Positions 8,473 through 19,368 of a stretch of DNA of 64,000 nt are shown in pieces. This stretch comes from Rhizobacter koreensis. Lineage in GTDB: Bacteria > Pseudomonadota > Gammaproteobacteria > Burkholderiales > Burkholderiaceae_C. The stretch covers positions 124,001 to 188,000 of the forward strand of contig NZ_JABWMJ010000008.1 in the NCBI RefSeq assembly GCF_013366375.1. The letters run 5' to 3'. Every line of letters begins with the position of its first letter. The first letter of the stretch is position 1. The notes under the pieces are model-generated. The model worked only from the letters and a program-made list of their open reading frames with translations, was not told the origin of the DNA and ran no database searches. A program made the position numbers and the translations under genes.

Positions 8473-9300
8473 ATGAAGAAGCTCGAAGGCAAAGTGGCCA
8501 TCGTTTCCGGCTCCGGCCGCGGCATCGGCCGCGCCATCGCGATGAAACTGGCCGGCGAAGGCGCCAAGGTCGTCGTGAATGACCTCGACGCCGGCCCGGC
8601 CGAAGAAACCGTCGCCGCCATCAAGGCCGCGGGCGGCCAGGCCCTGGCCTGTGCCGGCAGCGTCACCGCCGACGGCTTTGCCGAGAAGTTCGTCAAGACC
8701 GCGATCGACGGCTTCGGCGGCCTGGACATCATCGTCAACAACGCCGGCTACACCTGGGACAACGTGGTGCAGAAGATGACCGACGAACAGTGGCACGCGA
8801 TCCTCGACGTGCACCTGACGGCGCCGTTCAAGATCCTGCGCGCCGCGGCCGACTACTTCCGCCACCAGTCCAAGGTCGAGGCCGATGCCGGCAAGGAAGT
8901 GTTCCGCAAGGTGGTCAACATCTCGTCGGTCGCCGGTACCGGCGGCAATGCCGGCCAGGCCAACTACTCGGCCGGCAAGGCCGGCATCATCGGCCTGACC
9001 AAGGCGCTGTCCAAGGAGTGGGGGCGCTACAAGGTCAACGTCAATGCGGTGGCCTTCGGCCTGATCAAGACCCGCCTGACCGAGGCCACCGCCGGCGGCA
9101 ACGCCTCGATCGACGTCGAGGGCCGGCAGATCAAGGTGGGGGTCAACCCCGAGCTGATGACGATGATGGAGCGCACCATCCCGCTCGGCCGCGGCGGCAC
9201 GCCCGAAGAGGCCGCGGGCTCGGTGTACCTGCTGTGTACGCCCGAGTCCAACTACATCAGTGGCCAGGTGCTGATCTGCGGCGGCGGCATCTCGCTCTGA
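8473..9300 (+). CDS. Short-chain dehydrogenase/reductase, FabG-like
   Basis: 275-residue NAD(P)-dependent oxidoreductase. The cofactor motif SGSGRGIG is at residues 12-19, NNAG at 89-92, and the catalytic Ser152, Tyr165 and Lys169 occur in NISSVAG...NYSAGK. An insertion near residues 132-146 (HQSKVEADAGKEVF) and an extended loop before the C-terminus are features of the SDR group that works on (3R)-hydroxyacyl-CoAs. Directly downstream of the MaoC pair, it probably oxidises their product to a 3-ketoacyl-CoA for the thiolase at 6342. A GGAG site precedes the ATG. Confidence 0.9.
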   Translation: MKKLEGKVAIVSGSGRGIGRAIAMKLAGEGAKVVVNDLDAGPAEETVAAIKAAGGQALACAGSVTADGFAEKFVKTAIDGFGGLDIIVNNAGYTWDNVVQKMTDEQWHAILDVHLTAPFKILRAAADYFRHQSKVEADAGKEVFRKVVNISSVAGTGGNAGQANYSAGKAGIIGLTKALSKEWGRYKVNVNAVAFGLIKTRLTEATAGGNASIDVEGRQIKVGVNPELMTMMERTIPLGRGGTPEEAAGSVYLLCTPESNYISGQVLICGGGISL

Positions 9301-9366
9301 AGCCTGCAAGCCGCCGCGCCGCACGCGCGTCGGCTCGACCCGCGTTCGAACAAGGTTTGCCACCCG

Positions 9367-10548
9367 ATGGACCTGACATTCAGTGACGAGGACCGCGCCT
9401 TCCAGCGCGGCGTGCGCGATTGGTTCGCGGCCAACACCCCCGAAGCCCTGCGGCGCAAGGTCCAGAGCGGGCAGATGCTGACGCGCGACGACATCGTGCA
9501 CTGGCAGCGCCGCCTCGACGAGCAGGGCTACCTGGTCGTGGGCTGGCCCAAGGAGCACGGCGGGCCCGGCTGGACGCCGACGCAGCGCTATCTGTACGAC
9601 CTGGAGCGCGCCGCCGCCAACGCGCCGGTGGGCCTGTCGATGGGCGTGATCATGCTGGGCCCGGTGCTGATCGCCTTCGGCACCGAGGCGCAGAAGGCGC
9701 AGTACCTGCCGCGCATCCGCCGCTGCGAGGACTGGTGGTGCCAGGGCTATTCCGAGCCCGGCGCGGGCTCCGACCTGGCGAGTCTGGCCACCACCGCGGT
9801 GGCCGACGGCGACGACTACGTCATCAACGGCTCGAAGATCTGGACCACCTACGCGCACTGGGCCACGCACATGTTCTGCCTGGTGCGCACGGCCAGCACC
9901 GGCAAGAAGCAGGAGGGCATCTCCTTCCTGCTGATCGAGATGGACCGTCCCGGCATCGAGGTGCGGCCCATCGTCTCGATCGACGGCGAGCACCACCTGA
10001 ACCAGGTCTTCTTCACCGACCTGCGCGTGCCGCGCAGCAACCTGGTGGGCAAGGAAGGGCAGGGCTGGGAGATCGCCAAGTACCTGCTCACGCACGAGCG
10101 CACCAGCATCGCCGGCGTGGCCGACTCGAAGGCGGCGATGGCCAACGTGTTGCGCTCGGCCGAATCGCGCGGCTGGGGCGGTGGACGGCTGATCGACCAG
10201 CCCGGCATGTCCGCCCGCCTGGCGCGTGCCGAGATCGACCTGATGGCGCTGGAGTTCACCAATCTGCGCGTGCTCTCCTCCATGGCTGCGGGTAAAGCGC
10301 CGGGCCCGGAGTCGTCGCTGCTCAAGCTGATGGGCACCGCGGTGCAGCAGACATTGTCGGAGCTGGCGCTCGAGGTCGGCGCCGAACAGGCCTGGCCCTG
10401 GCACGCGCAGGGCGCGCTGGCCGATTCACTCCACGCCCATGCGATGGAGCGCTTTGCCTTCCTGCGAGCCGCCACCATCTACGGCGGCAGCGACGAGGTG
10501 CAGAAGACGGTGCTGGCCAAGTCCATGCTGGCCGGCGTGGCACGTTGA
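9367..10548 (+). CDS. Acyl-CoA dehydrogenase, subunit A of a likely heteromeric pair
   Basis: 393 residues with a full FAD/substrate set: GYSEPGAGSDLASL, NGSKIWTTYAHWA and a final ATIYGGSDEVQKTVLAKSM. The usual Glu of IYEGT is Gly here. A Glu at residue 244 in LLTHERTSIAG lies where isovaleryl-CoA dehydrogenase carries its base, so it should be the catalytic residue. The next gene, 15 bases downstream, is a second, more degenerate ACAD of similar size. This arrangement matches the two-gene, alpha2beta2 dehydrogenases (FadE/ChsE type) that handle bulky CoA esters. Pairing is inferred from order and motif division. Confidence 0.9.
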   Translation: MDLTFSDEDRAFQRGVRDWFAANTPEALRRKVQSGQMLTRDDIVHWQRRLDEQGYLVVGWPKEHGGPGWTPTQRYLYDLERAAANAPVGLSMGVIMLGPVLIAFGTEAQKAQYLPRIRRCEDWWCQGYSEPGAGSDLASLATTAVADGDDYVINGSKIWTTYAHWATHMFCLVRTASTGKKQEGISFLLIEMDRPGIEVRPIVSIDGEHHLNQVFFTDLRVPRSNLVGKEGQGWEIAKYLLTHERTSIAGVADSKAAMANVLRSAESRGWGGGRLIDQPGMSARLARAEIDLMALEFTNLRVLSSMAAGKAPGPESSLLKLMGTAVQQTLSELALEVGAEQAWPWHAQGALADSLHAHAMERFAFLRAATIYGGSDEVQKTVLAKSMLAGVAR

Positions 10549-10563
10549 ACGGATGACACGTGC

Positions 10564-11721
10564 ATGGACCTGAACCCCACCCCCGAACAGAAGATGCTGC
10601 GTGATGCGGCGCAGAAGTATTTCCGCGCCGAGTACCGCTTCGACGCGCGCGCGAAGCGGCTGGCGTCAGCCGACGACGCCGTGGCCGGGGCGGCGCACTG
10701 GACGCGCTTTGCCGAATTCGGCTGGCTGGGCCTTGGCCTGCCCGAGGCCGCGGGTGGCTTCGGCGGCATGCCCGAGCTCATCGCCGTGTGCGAGGCGATG
10801 GGCGCGGCGCTCTCGCTCGAGCCCTACGTCGCATCCACCGTGCTGGCGGCGCAGGCGGTGGCCGCCGCGGCCGACGCCGGGCAGCAACTGGCGCTGCTGA
10901 CGCCGCTGGTCGAAGGGCGCAGCCGGCTGGCGCTGGCCTGCACCGAGGCCGACTCGGGCCCCACGCTCGCGTGGGTCGAAACGCGCGCAAAGCGTCAGGG
11001 CAGCGGTTGGGCGCTCGACGGCCGCAAGACCGGCGTCGTCGGCCTGCCGCAGGCCGACATGGCCATCGTCAGTGCGCGCCTCGACGGCCGCCCGGGCGAG
11101 CGCGCCGGCCTTGCGCTGTTCGCGCTGCCGGTGGGCACGGCCGGCGTGCGCATCGAACCCTACCGGCGCTACGACGGCGTGTCCGCCGGCGAGCTGCGGC
11201 TCGACGGCGTGCAGCTCGACGCCGCGGCACTGCTGGGCGACCCGGGGCGTGCACTGGAGGCGCTGGAGCGCGCCGTCGACCTGTCGACCATCGCCGCCTG
11301 CGCCGACGCGCTGGGCGCGATGACGGCCGTGCTGCACAAGACCGGCGCCTACCTGGCCACGCGCAAGCAGTTCGGCGCGCCGCTGGCGAGCTTCCAGGTG
11401 CTGCAGCACCGCATGGTGGACATGTTCGCGGCGCTCGAAGCGTCGCGCTCGATGGTGGTGATGGCGGCGCTGCATGCCGATGCTGCACCGGCCGAGCGGG
11501 CGCGTGCGGCGTCGGCGGCCAAGGTGGCGGTCGGCGCGCGCGCGCGCTACGTCGCCCAGCAGGGCGTGCAGTTGCACGGCGGCGTCGGCATGACCGAGGA
11601 TCTGGACATCGGCCACTACTTCCGCCGCCTGACCCTGTTCGAGAAGGCCGACGGCGGCATCGACCACCACCTGCAACGCTTCGCGCAATCGCAGCGCAAG
11701 GAACCCGGGGCACCGCGATGA
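10564..11721 (+). CDS. Acyl-CoA dehydrogenase, degenerate partner subunit
   Basis: 385 residues, ACAD fold recognisable from RKQFGAPLASFQVLQHRMVD and LHGGVGMTEDLDIGHYFRRL. The middle FAD/substrate loop is eroded (CTEADSGPTLAW instead of SEPxAGSD) and there is no YEGTxEIQ-type motif at the C-terminus. This is what is seen in the second subunit of heterotetrameric steroid and cholesterol side-chain dehydrogenases. It follows subunit A by 15 bases, and its stop overlaps the ATG of the carboxylase beta gene (ATGA). It probably contributes to the substrate pocket and FAD binding of the upstream protein rather than acting alone. Confidence 0.86.
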   Translation: MDLNPTPEQKMLRDAAQKYFRAEYRFDARAKRLASADDAVAGAAHWTRFAEFGWLGLGLPEAAGGFGGMPELIAVCEAMGAALSLEPYVASTVLAAQAVAAAADAGQQLALLTPLVEGRSRLALACTEADSGPTLAWVETRAKRQGSGWALDGRKTGVVGLPQADMAIVSARLDGRPGERAGLALFALPVGTAGVRIEPYRRYDGVSAGELRLDGVQLDAAALLGDPGRALEALERAVDLSTIAACADALGAMTAVLHKTGAYLATRKQFGAPLASFQVLQHRMVDMFAALEASRSMVVMAALHADAAPAERARAASAAKVAVGARARYVAQQGVQLHGGVGMTEDLDIGHYFRRLTLFEKADGGIDHHLQRFAQSQRKEPGAPR

Positions 11722-13325
11722 CGGTGATGCCCTCCACGGTTTCGCCCGGCGGCGAGGCCTTCGCGCGCAACCGCGAGGCCTACCTTGCACGCATCGCCGA
11801 CCTGCACGCACGCCGTGCGCGGGCGCTCATCGGCGGGCCCGAGAAGGCGCGTCGGCTGCACAAGCAGCGCGGCCAGCTGCTGCCGCGCGAGCGGCTGGCA
11901 GCGGTGCTTGACCCCGGCTCGCCGTTCCTGGAGTTCGGCCAGCTCGCGGGCGAGGGCCTGTACGAGGGCGTGCCGCCCGGCGGCAGCATCATCACCGGCG
12001 TGGGCCTGGTCAGCGGCCGGCCGTGCATGCTGATGATCCACGACGCCACGGTGAAGGGCGCCACCTACTACGGCATCACCGCGAAGAAGCACGTGCGGGC
12101 GCAGATGTTCGCCTGGCAGCACCGGCTGCCGTGTATCACGATGGTCCAGTCCGGCGGCGCCAACCTGCCCGAGCAGGCGCACATCTTCCCGGACGACGGC
12201 CAGTTCGGCTCGATCTTCTACAACCAGATCCGCATGTCGGCCGAGGGCATCACGCAGATCGCCACCGTGCATGGCCCGTCCACCGCGGGCGGTGCCTACC
12301 TGCCGGCGCTGTGCGACATCGCCGTCATCGTGCGCAAGCAGGGCGCGATGTTCCTCGGCGGGCCCGAGCTGGTGTATGCGGCCACCAAGGAAGAGGTCGA
12401 TGTCGAGACGCTGGGCGGCGGCGAGATGCACAGCCGCGTCAGCGGCGTCACCGACCACCTGGCCGAGAACGACGGCCACGCCATCGCCATCGTGCGCGAC
12501 ATCGTGGCCAACCTCGGCACGCCGCCGAAGCAGCGCTGGAACGTGGCCCCGAGCCGCGCGCCGCTGCACGACCCGCGAGAGATCTACGGCATCGTCAGCG
12601 CCGACACGCGCCACCCCACCGACAACCGCGAGGTCGTCGCGCGTCTGGTCGATGGCAGCGAGTTCCAGGAATTCAAGCCGCTGTACGGCGACACGCTGGT
12701 CTGTGGCTTCGCGCGCATCAAGGGCTTCCAGGTCGGCATCCTGGCCAACAACGGCGTCATCTTTTCCGAGGCTGCGGTCAAGGGCGCGCACTTCATCGAG
12801 CTGGCCTGCCAGCGCGACATCCCGCTGCTGTTCGTGGCCGACGTGTCGGGCTTCATGGTCGGGCAGGCGGTGGAGCGCGAGGGCATCGCCAAGCACGGCG
12901 CCAAGTTCATCACCGCCATGGCCTCGGCCAACGTGCCGCGCTACACGCTCATCACCGGCGGCTCGTACGCCGCGGCGTACCTTGCGATGTGCGGGCGGCC
13001 GTTCAAGCCGCATGCGATGCTGATGTGGCCGAGCGGCCGTGCCGCGCTGATGGGCCCCGAGCAGGCCGCCACCACGCTGACGATGGTGCGCGACCGCATC
13101 CACGAGCGCGAAGGCACGAGCTGGACCGACGCCGAGCGCGAGCGCTTCAAGCAGCCCATCCGCGAGCAGTTCGAGGCCTTCGCCAGCCCCTACAACTTCG
13201 CCTCCAACCTGTGGTGCGACATGGTCATCGACCCGCTGGAGACGCGCGACACGCTGGCCCTGCTGTTCGAGCTGGCCGGCCGCCAGCCGCAACGCGACAC
13301 GCGTTTCGGCGTGTTCAGGATGTGA
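11718..13325 (+). CDS. Acyl-CoA carboxylase beta subunit (methylcrotonyl/geranyl-CoA carboxylase type)
   Basis: Carboxyltransferase that moves CO2 from biotin to the gamma-methyl of a 3-methyl-2-enoyl-CoA; 535 residues, the length of LiuB-type subunits. Marker segments are VQSGGANLPEQAHIFPDD, GPSTAGGAYLPALCD, FLGGPELVYAATKEEVDVE, and the C-terminal TGGSYAAAYLAMCGR and MWPSGRAALMGPEQA. ATG overlaps the upstream stop (ATGA). Gene order, with a CoA-transferase inserted (beta, CaiB, ACAD, crotonase, alpha), recalls the acyclic terpene atuC-D-E-F cluster more than liuA-B-C-D. Whether the pocket takes methylcrotonyl-CoA or a longer geranyl-CoA-like substrate cannot be decided by eye. Confidence 0.93.
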   Translation: MTVMPSTVSPGGEAFARNREAYLARIADLHARRARALIGGPEKARRLHKQRGQLLPRERLAAVLDPGSPFLEFGQLAGEGLYEGVPPGGSIITGVGLVSGRPCMLMIHDATVKGATYYGITAKKHVRAQMFAWQHRLPCITMVQSGGANLPEQAHIFPDDGQFGSIFYNQIRMSAEGITQIATVHGPSTAGGAYLPALCDIAVIVRKQGAMFLGGPELVYAATKEEVDVETLGGGEMHSRVSGVTDHLAENDGHAIAIVRDIVANLGTPPKQRWNVAPSRAPLHDPREIYGIVSADTRHPTDNREVVARLVDGSEFQEFKPLYGDTLVCGFARIKGFQVGILANNGVIFSEAAVKGAHFIELACQRDIPLLFVADVSGFMVGQAVEREGIAKHGAKFITAMASANVPRYTLITGGSYAAAYLAMCGRPFKPHAMLMWPSGRAALMGPEQAATTLTMVRDRIHEREGTSWTDAERERFKQPIREQFEAFASPYNFASNLWCDMVIDPLETRDTLALLFELAGRQPQRDTRFGVFRM

Positions 13326-13330
13326 CGGCG

Positions 13331-14524
13331 ATGCTCGGCTCCGTCCTCCAGGGCCTGCGCGTCATCGACCTGACGCAGAACGTCGCCGGCCCGTACTGCA
13401 CGCAGGTGCTCGCCGACCTCGGCGCCGACGTCATCAAGATCGAGCGGCCGGGCGGCGGCGACGACGCGCGCGCCTGGCGGCCGCCCGAGATCGGCGGCAT
13501 GGGCACCGGCTTTGCGGCGCTGAACCGCAGCAAGAAGAGCGTCGCGCTCGACCTCGACCGGCCCGAGGGCCAGCGCATCGTGGCGCAGCTGGCCGCGGGT
13601 GCCGACGTGCTGGTGCATTCGCTCAAGCCGGGGAGCGCCGAGGCGCGCGGCCTGGGCGACGAACCGCTGCGCGCCGCGAACCCACGGCTCGTGTACTGCG
13701 CCATCAGCGCCTTCGGCGAGGCGGGGCCGATGCGTGGCCTGCCCGGCTACGACCCGCTGATGCAGGCCTTCACCGGCATCATGAGCGTCACCGGCCACGA
13801 AGGCGACGAGCCGGCGCGGGTGGGCGTGTCGCTGATCGACCTGGGCACCGGCATGTGGGCCGCCATGGCCGTGCTCGCGGCCCTGCTGCAGCGCGCCACC
13901 ACCGGCCAGGGCTTGCGTGTGGGCGCCAGCCTGCTGGAGACCGGCCTGGCGTGGATGGCGGTGCCGATCGCCAACTACCTGGCCACGGGCCGGCTGCCGC
14001 GCAAGATGGGCTCGGGCATGGCGATGATGGTGCCCTACGAGCTGTACGACACGGCCGACGGCCAGGTCTTCATCGCGGCCGCCAACGACCGGCTGTTCGC
14101 CCGCATCTGCGACGCGCTGGGCTGCCCCGAGCTGCCGCGCGATGCGCGCTTCGTCGACAACCCCTCGCGCGTGGGCCACCGTGACGCGCTGCACGAGGCG
14201 CTGGCAGCGCACACGCGCACGCGCAGCACCGCCGAGTGCATCGCCCTGCTGCGCGCGGCCGGCGCGCCCTGCAGCGAGTTGAACAACGTGGCCCAGGTGC
14301 TGGAGCAGGAGCAGGTTCAGGCCCTGGGGCTGCTGACCGACGTGCCGCTACCGCAGGCACCCGGGCACCGCGCCATCGGCCTGCCCTTCAACAGCGGCGG
14401 CGAGCGTGGCCGCACGCCCACGGCGCCACCGGCGCTGGGTGCCGACACCGCAGCCGTGCTCCATGCCTTGGGCATCGATGCAGCGGCGCAGGCCGCGCTG
14501 CAGCGCCTCGGCGTGATCGGCTGA
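13331..14524 (+). CDS. CaiB/BaiF family CoA-transferase (class III)
   Basis: 397-residue family III CoA-transferase, which moves CoA between acids through an aspartyl-CoA thioester. The N-terminus has the usual LQGLRVIDLTQNVAGPYCTQ. The catalytic Asp is residue 170 in VSLIDLGTG, matching Asp169 of formyl-CoA transferase. It lies between the two carboxylase subunits, a position not occupied in classical liu or atu clusters. It may recycle CoA from a released product (such as succinyl- or acetyl-CoA) onto the incoming acid, as an ATP-saving alternative to the ligase at 4760 (inference). The ATG at 13331 is 5 bases after the previous stop; a GTG at 13322 is possible. Confidence 0.9.
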   Translation: MLGSVLQGLRVIDLTQNVAGPYCTQVLADLGADVIKIERPGGGDDARAWRPPEIGGMGTGFAALNRSKKSVALDLDRPEGQRIVAQLAAGADVLVHSLKPGSAEARGLGDEPLRAANPRLVYCAISAFGEAGPMRGLPGYDPLMQAFTGIMSVTGHEGDEPARVGVSLIDLGTGMWAAMAVLAALLQRATTGQGLRVGASLLETGLAWMAVPIANYLATGRLPRKMGSGMAMMVPYELYDTADGQVFIAAANDRLFARICDALGCPELPRDARFVDNPSRVGHRDALHEALAAHTRTRSTAECIALLRAAGAPCSELNNVAQVLEQEQVQALGLLTDVPLPQAPGHRAIGLPFNSGGERGRTPTAPPALGADTAAVLHALGIDAAAQAALQRLGVIG

Positions 14525-14549
14525 ACCGACCGGAAGGAGGCAATTTCCC

Positions 14550-15716
14550 ATGCCGATGAACTTCGACTACACCGACACCCAGGCCCAGATCCGCGCCGCC
14601 GTGAAGGAGCTGTGCGCGCGTTTCGGCCCCGCGTACTGGCGCCAGCTGGCGCAGGACGGCCAGTACCCCGAGGCCTTCGTCGATGCGATGGCCCAGGCCG
14701 GTTGGCTGGCCGCACTGATCCCCGAGGAATACGGCGGCGCCGGCCTGCCGCTGCTTGACGCCTGCCTGATCCTGCAGGAGATCAACCAGAACGGCGCCAG
14801 CGCCGTGCACTGCCACGCGCAGATGTACACGATGGCCTCGATCATGCGCCACGGCAGCGAGGCGCAGAAGCGCCGCACGCTGCCGTGCATCGCCGACGGC
14901 AGCCTGCGCCTGCAGGCCTTCGGAGTGACCGAGCCCGACGCCGGTTCCAACACGCTGGCGATCAAGACCTTCGCGCGCCGCGTGCCCGGCGGCTACGTGC
15001 TCAACGGGCAGAAGATCTGGACCTCGCGCTACAGCCATTCGCACCTGTACCTGCTGATCGCGCGCACCACGCCGCTCGCCGAGGTGAAGAAGAAGACCGA
15101 CGGCCTAAGCCTGTTCCTGATCGACATCGCCAAGGCCGGCAAGGCGCTGCAGTCGCGCCAGATCAAGACGATGATCAACCACCACACCTTCGAGGTGTTC
15201 ATCGACAACCTGGAGCTCGCCGACGACGATCGCATCGGCGAGGAAGGCAAGGGCTTCCACTACCTGCTCGATTCGTTGCACAGCGAGCGCCTGCTGGTGG
15301 CCAGCGAGGCCATCGGCGACGGCCACTGGTTCGTCGGCAAGGCCGCGGCCTATGGGCGCGAGCGCGTCGTGTTCGACCGCCCGATCGGCTCCAACCAGGG
15401 CGTGCAGTTCCCGATCGCGCGGGCGCACCTCAACGTCGAGGCGGCCGAGCTGATGCGCAACAAGGCGGCCACGCTGTTCGACGCCGGCCAGCCCTGCGGC
15501 CGCGAGGCCACGATGGTGAAGTACCTCGCCAGCGAGGCCGCCTGGGAGGCGGCCGAGGCCGCGATGACCACCTTTGGCGGCTACGGCGTGGCCTGCGAGT
15601 TCGACATCGAGCGCAAGTGGAAGGAGAGCCGCCTGTTCCGCACCGCGCCGATCTCCAACAACCTGGTTCTGGCGCAGGTGGCCGAGCATCTGCTTGGCAT
15701 GCCGCGTTCGTACTGA
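14550..15716 (+). CDS. Acyl-CoA dehydrogenase with relocated base (AtuD-like position)
   Basis: 388 residues with a strong AAGGAGG site 9 bases before ATG. FAD/substrate loop FGVTEPDAGSNTLAI and NGQKIWTSRYSHS are intact. The C-terminal IYEGTNEIQ segment is replaced by RTAPISNNLVLAQ, ending GMPRSY. The helix-G segment LHSERLLVAS has a Glu where isovaleryl-CoA and long-chain acyl-CoA dehydrogenases carry their base, so activity is likely. Three other genes (43053, 48449, 60870) share this C-terminal form, making a subfamily expanded in the window. Its place between carboxylase genes suggests it makes the enoyl-CoA that is carboxylated, as citronellyl-CoA dehydrogenase AtuD does (inference). Confidence 0.9.
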   Translation: MPMNFDYTDTQAQIRAAVKELCARFGPAYWRQLAQDGQYPEAFVDAMAQAGWLAALIPEEYGGAGLPLLDACLILQEINQNGASAVHCHAQMYTMASIMRHGSEAQKRRTLPCIADGSLRLQAFGVTEPDAGSNTLAIKTFARRVPGGYVLNGQKIWTSRYSHSHLYLLIARTTPLAEVKKKTDGLSLFLIDIAKAGKALQSRQIKTMINHHTFEVFIDNLELADDDRIGEEGKGFHYLLDSLHSERLLVASEAIGDGHWFVGKAAAYGRERVVFDRPIGSNQGVQFPIARAHLNVEAAELMRNKAATLFDAGQPCGREATMVKYLASEAAWEAAEAAMTTFGGYGVACEFDIERKWKESRLFRTAPISNNLVLAQVAEHLLGMPRSY

Positions 15717-15725
15717 GACCGCACG

Positions 15726-16528
15726 ATGGGAACCTACGAAACGCTGCGCGTCGAGCCAGCCCCGGGCACCTCCCCCGACGAGGGCTTGCGTTGCCTGGTG
15801 CTGAACCGACCCGAGGTGATGAACGCGATGAACACGCAGATGTTCGTCGACCTGCGCGCCGCACTGCATGATCTGGCCTACGACGACGGCCTGCGCGTGC
15901 TCGTCGTCACCGGTGCCGGCGAGCGCGCCTTCAGCACCGGCGGCGACCTGAAGCAGCGCGACGGCATGACCGACCAGCAGTGGCGGCGGCAGCACCAGCT
16001 GGCCGAGGAGGTGCTGCTGGCGGTGAAGGACTTTCCGTGCCCGGTGATCGCCGCCGTGGAAGGCCATGCGCATGGCGGCGGTTGCGAACTGGCGCTGATG
16101 TGCGACTGGATCGTGGCCGCGCGCTCGGCGGTGTTCTCGCTGCCCGAGGTGCGGCGCGGCATCATGCCCGGCGGCGGCGGCATCCAGAACCTGGTGCGCG
16201 CGGCCGGGGCGCGGCGCGCCAAGCAACTGCTGCTGACCGCGCGCCGCTTCAGCGCGGAGCAGGCCGCACAGTGGAACATCGCCACCACGCTGGTCGAGCC
16301 CGGCCAGGCGCTTGCCACCGCGGTGGCCGAGGCGCGCGAGGTGGCGCTGGCCGCGCCGATGGCCGTGCACTACGCCAAGGTGGCGGCGTCGCGCGGCGGC
16401 GAGGTCGACTTCCACAGCGGCTACGCGCTCGACATTGCCGCCTACAACGTGCTCGTGTCGTCGCAGGACCGGCTCGAAGGCGTGCGCGCCTTCAACGAGA
16501 AGCGGCCGCCGCGCTGGAGCGGGCGCTG

Positions 16529-16529
<1 letters not shown>
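15726..16529 (+). CDS. Enoyl-CoA hydratase (crotonase family, AtuE/LiuC-like position)
   Basis: 267-residue crotonase with both classical catalytic glutamates: one in GGGCELALMCD, the other in SLPEVRRGIMPGGGG. The oxyanion segment RAFSTGGDLKQRDG is typical. It ends by overlapping the next ATG by one base (TGATG), so it is translationally coupled to the biotin carboxylase. In the atu and liu pathways the gene at this position hydrates the carboxylated product (isohexenyl- or 3-methylglutaconyl-CoA). That role is a reasonable guess here, though the crotonase at 18577 looks more like the methylglutaconyl-CoA hydratase family. Confidence 0.9.
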
Positions 16530-18556
<2,027 letters not shown>

Positions 18557-18576
18557 CAACCTGCCTGGAGAACCCG

Positions 18577-19368
18577 TTGGACTACCAGACCATCCGCCTT
18601 GAGCGCGACAGCGAGTATGTCGCCCGCCTCACGCTCGCCCGCCCCGAGATCCAGAACGCGCTGAGCCTGGACGTGGTGCGCGAGCTGCTGCACGCCATCG
18701 CCGCGATCGGCGCCGACAAGAAGCTGCGTGCGGTGGTGCTCAGCGGCGAAGGCAAGTCGTTCTGTGCCGGCGGCGACCTGACCTGGATGCAGACGGTGCT
18801 GTCGCAGAGCCGCGAGCAGCGCATCGCCGACTCGCTGCCGCTGGCCGACCTGTTCTACGAGTTCGACCGCCTGCCCAAGGTGGTGATCGGCCGCATCAAC
18901 GGCCCGGCCACCGGCGGCGGCTTCGGCATGACCTGCATCTGCGATGTGGCCATCGCCGCGAGCACCGCACGCTTCTCGCTCACCGAGGCGCGGCTCGGGC
19001 TGGTGCCGGCCAACATCGGCCCGTACGTCGCGCGCAAGATCGGCCTCGCGCGTTCGCGCCGCTACGGGCTGACCACGCAGTTCATCGACGCCGCGCAGGC
19101 CGAGCGCATCGGCCTCGTCGACCGTGTCGTCGCGCCGGAAGACCTGGACCGCGCGGTGGATGAGGAACTCGATCTCGTGCTTTCGCTGCCGGCGAGCTCG
19201 ATCGCGGCGACCAAGCAGCTGTTCAACGACGTGCACGGCCGGCCACCGCGCGAGTGCATGGACTACACCGCCAACGCGCTGGCCGATGCCTGGGAAACGC
19301 CCGAGGCGGCCGAAGGCATCGCCGCCTTCCTGGGCAAGCGCGCAGCCAACTGGAAGGTGGCCCGATGA
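18577..19368 (+). CDS. 3-Methylglutaconyl-CoA hydratase-like crotonase (TTG start)
   Basis: 263 residues from a TTG at 18577; GGAG ends 6 bases upstream and no ATG gives a sensible N-terminus. The crotonase signature KSFCAGGDLTWM is present. The first hydratase Glu is Gly (GGGFGMTCICD), while the second is kept in LTEARLGLVPANIGPYV. This closely resembles the LiuC/AUH pattern (LGLIPATISPYV), the hydratases that convert 3-methylglutaconyl-CoA to HMG-CoA. It follows carboxylase alpha by 20 bases, which fits that step. No HMG-CoA lyase gene is in the window, so the last leucine/isovalerate step would have to come from elsewhere. Confidence 0.88.
   Translation: MDYQTIRLERDSEYVARLTLARPEIQNALSLDVVRELLHAIAAIGADKKLRAVVLSGEGKSFCAGGDLTWMQTVLSQSREQRIADSLPLADLFYEFDRLPKVVIGRINGPATGGGFGMTCICDVAIAASTARFSLTEARLGLVPANIGPYVARKIGLARSRRYGLTTQFIDAAQAERIGLVDRVVAPEDLDRAVDEELDLVLSLPASSIAATKQLFNDVHGRPPRECMDYTANALADAWETPEAAEGIAAFLGKRAANWKVAR

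Noticed and set aside
7882..10404. Very long minus-strand open frame (840 codons) across the SDR and ACAD genes
   Set aside because: It lies opposite well-conserved genes and its translation is Arg/His/Gly/Ala-rich with no domain; such antisense frames are normal in 70% GC coding DNA.
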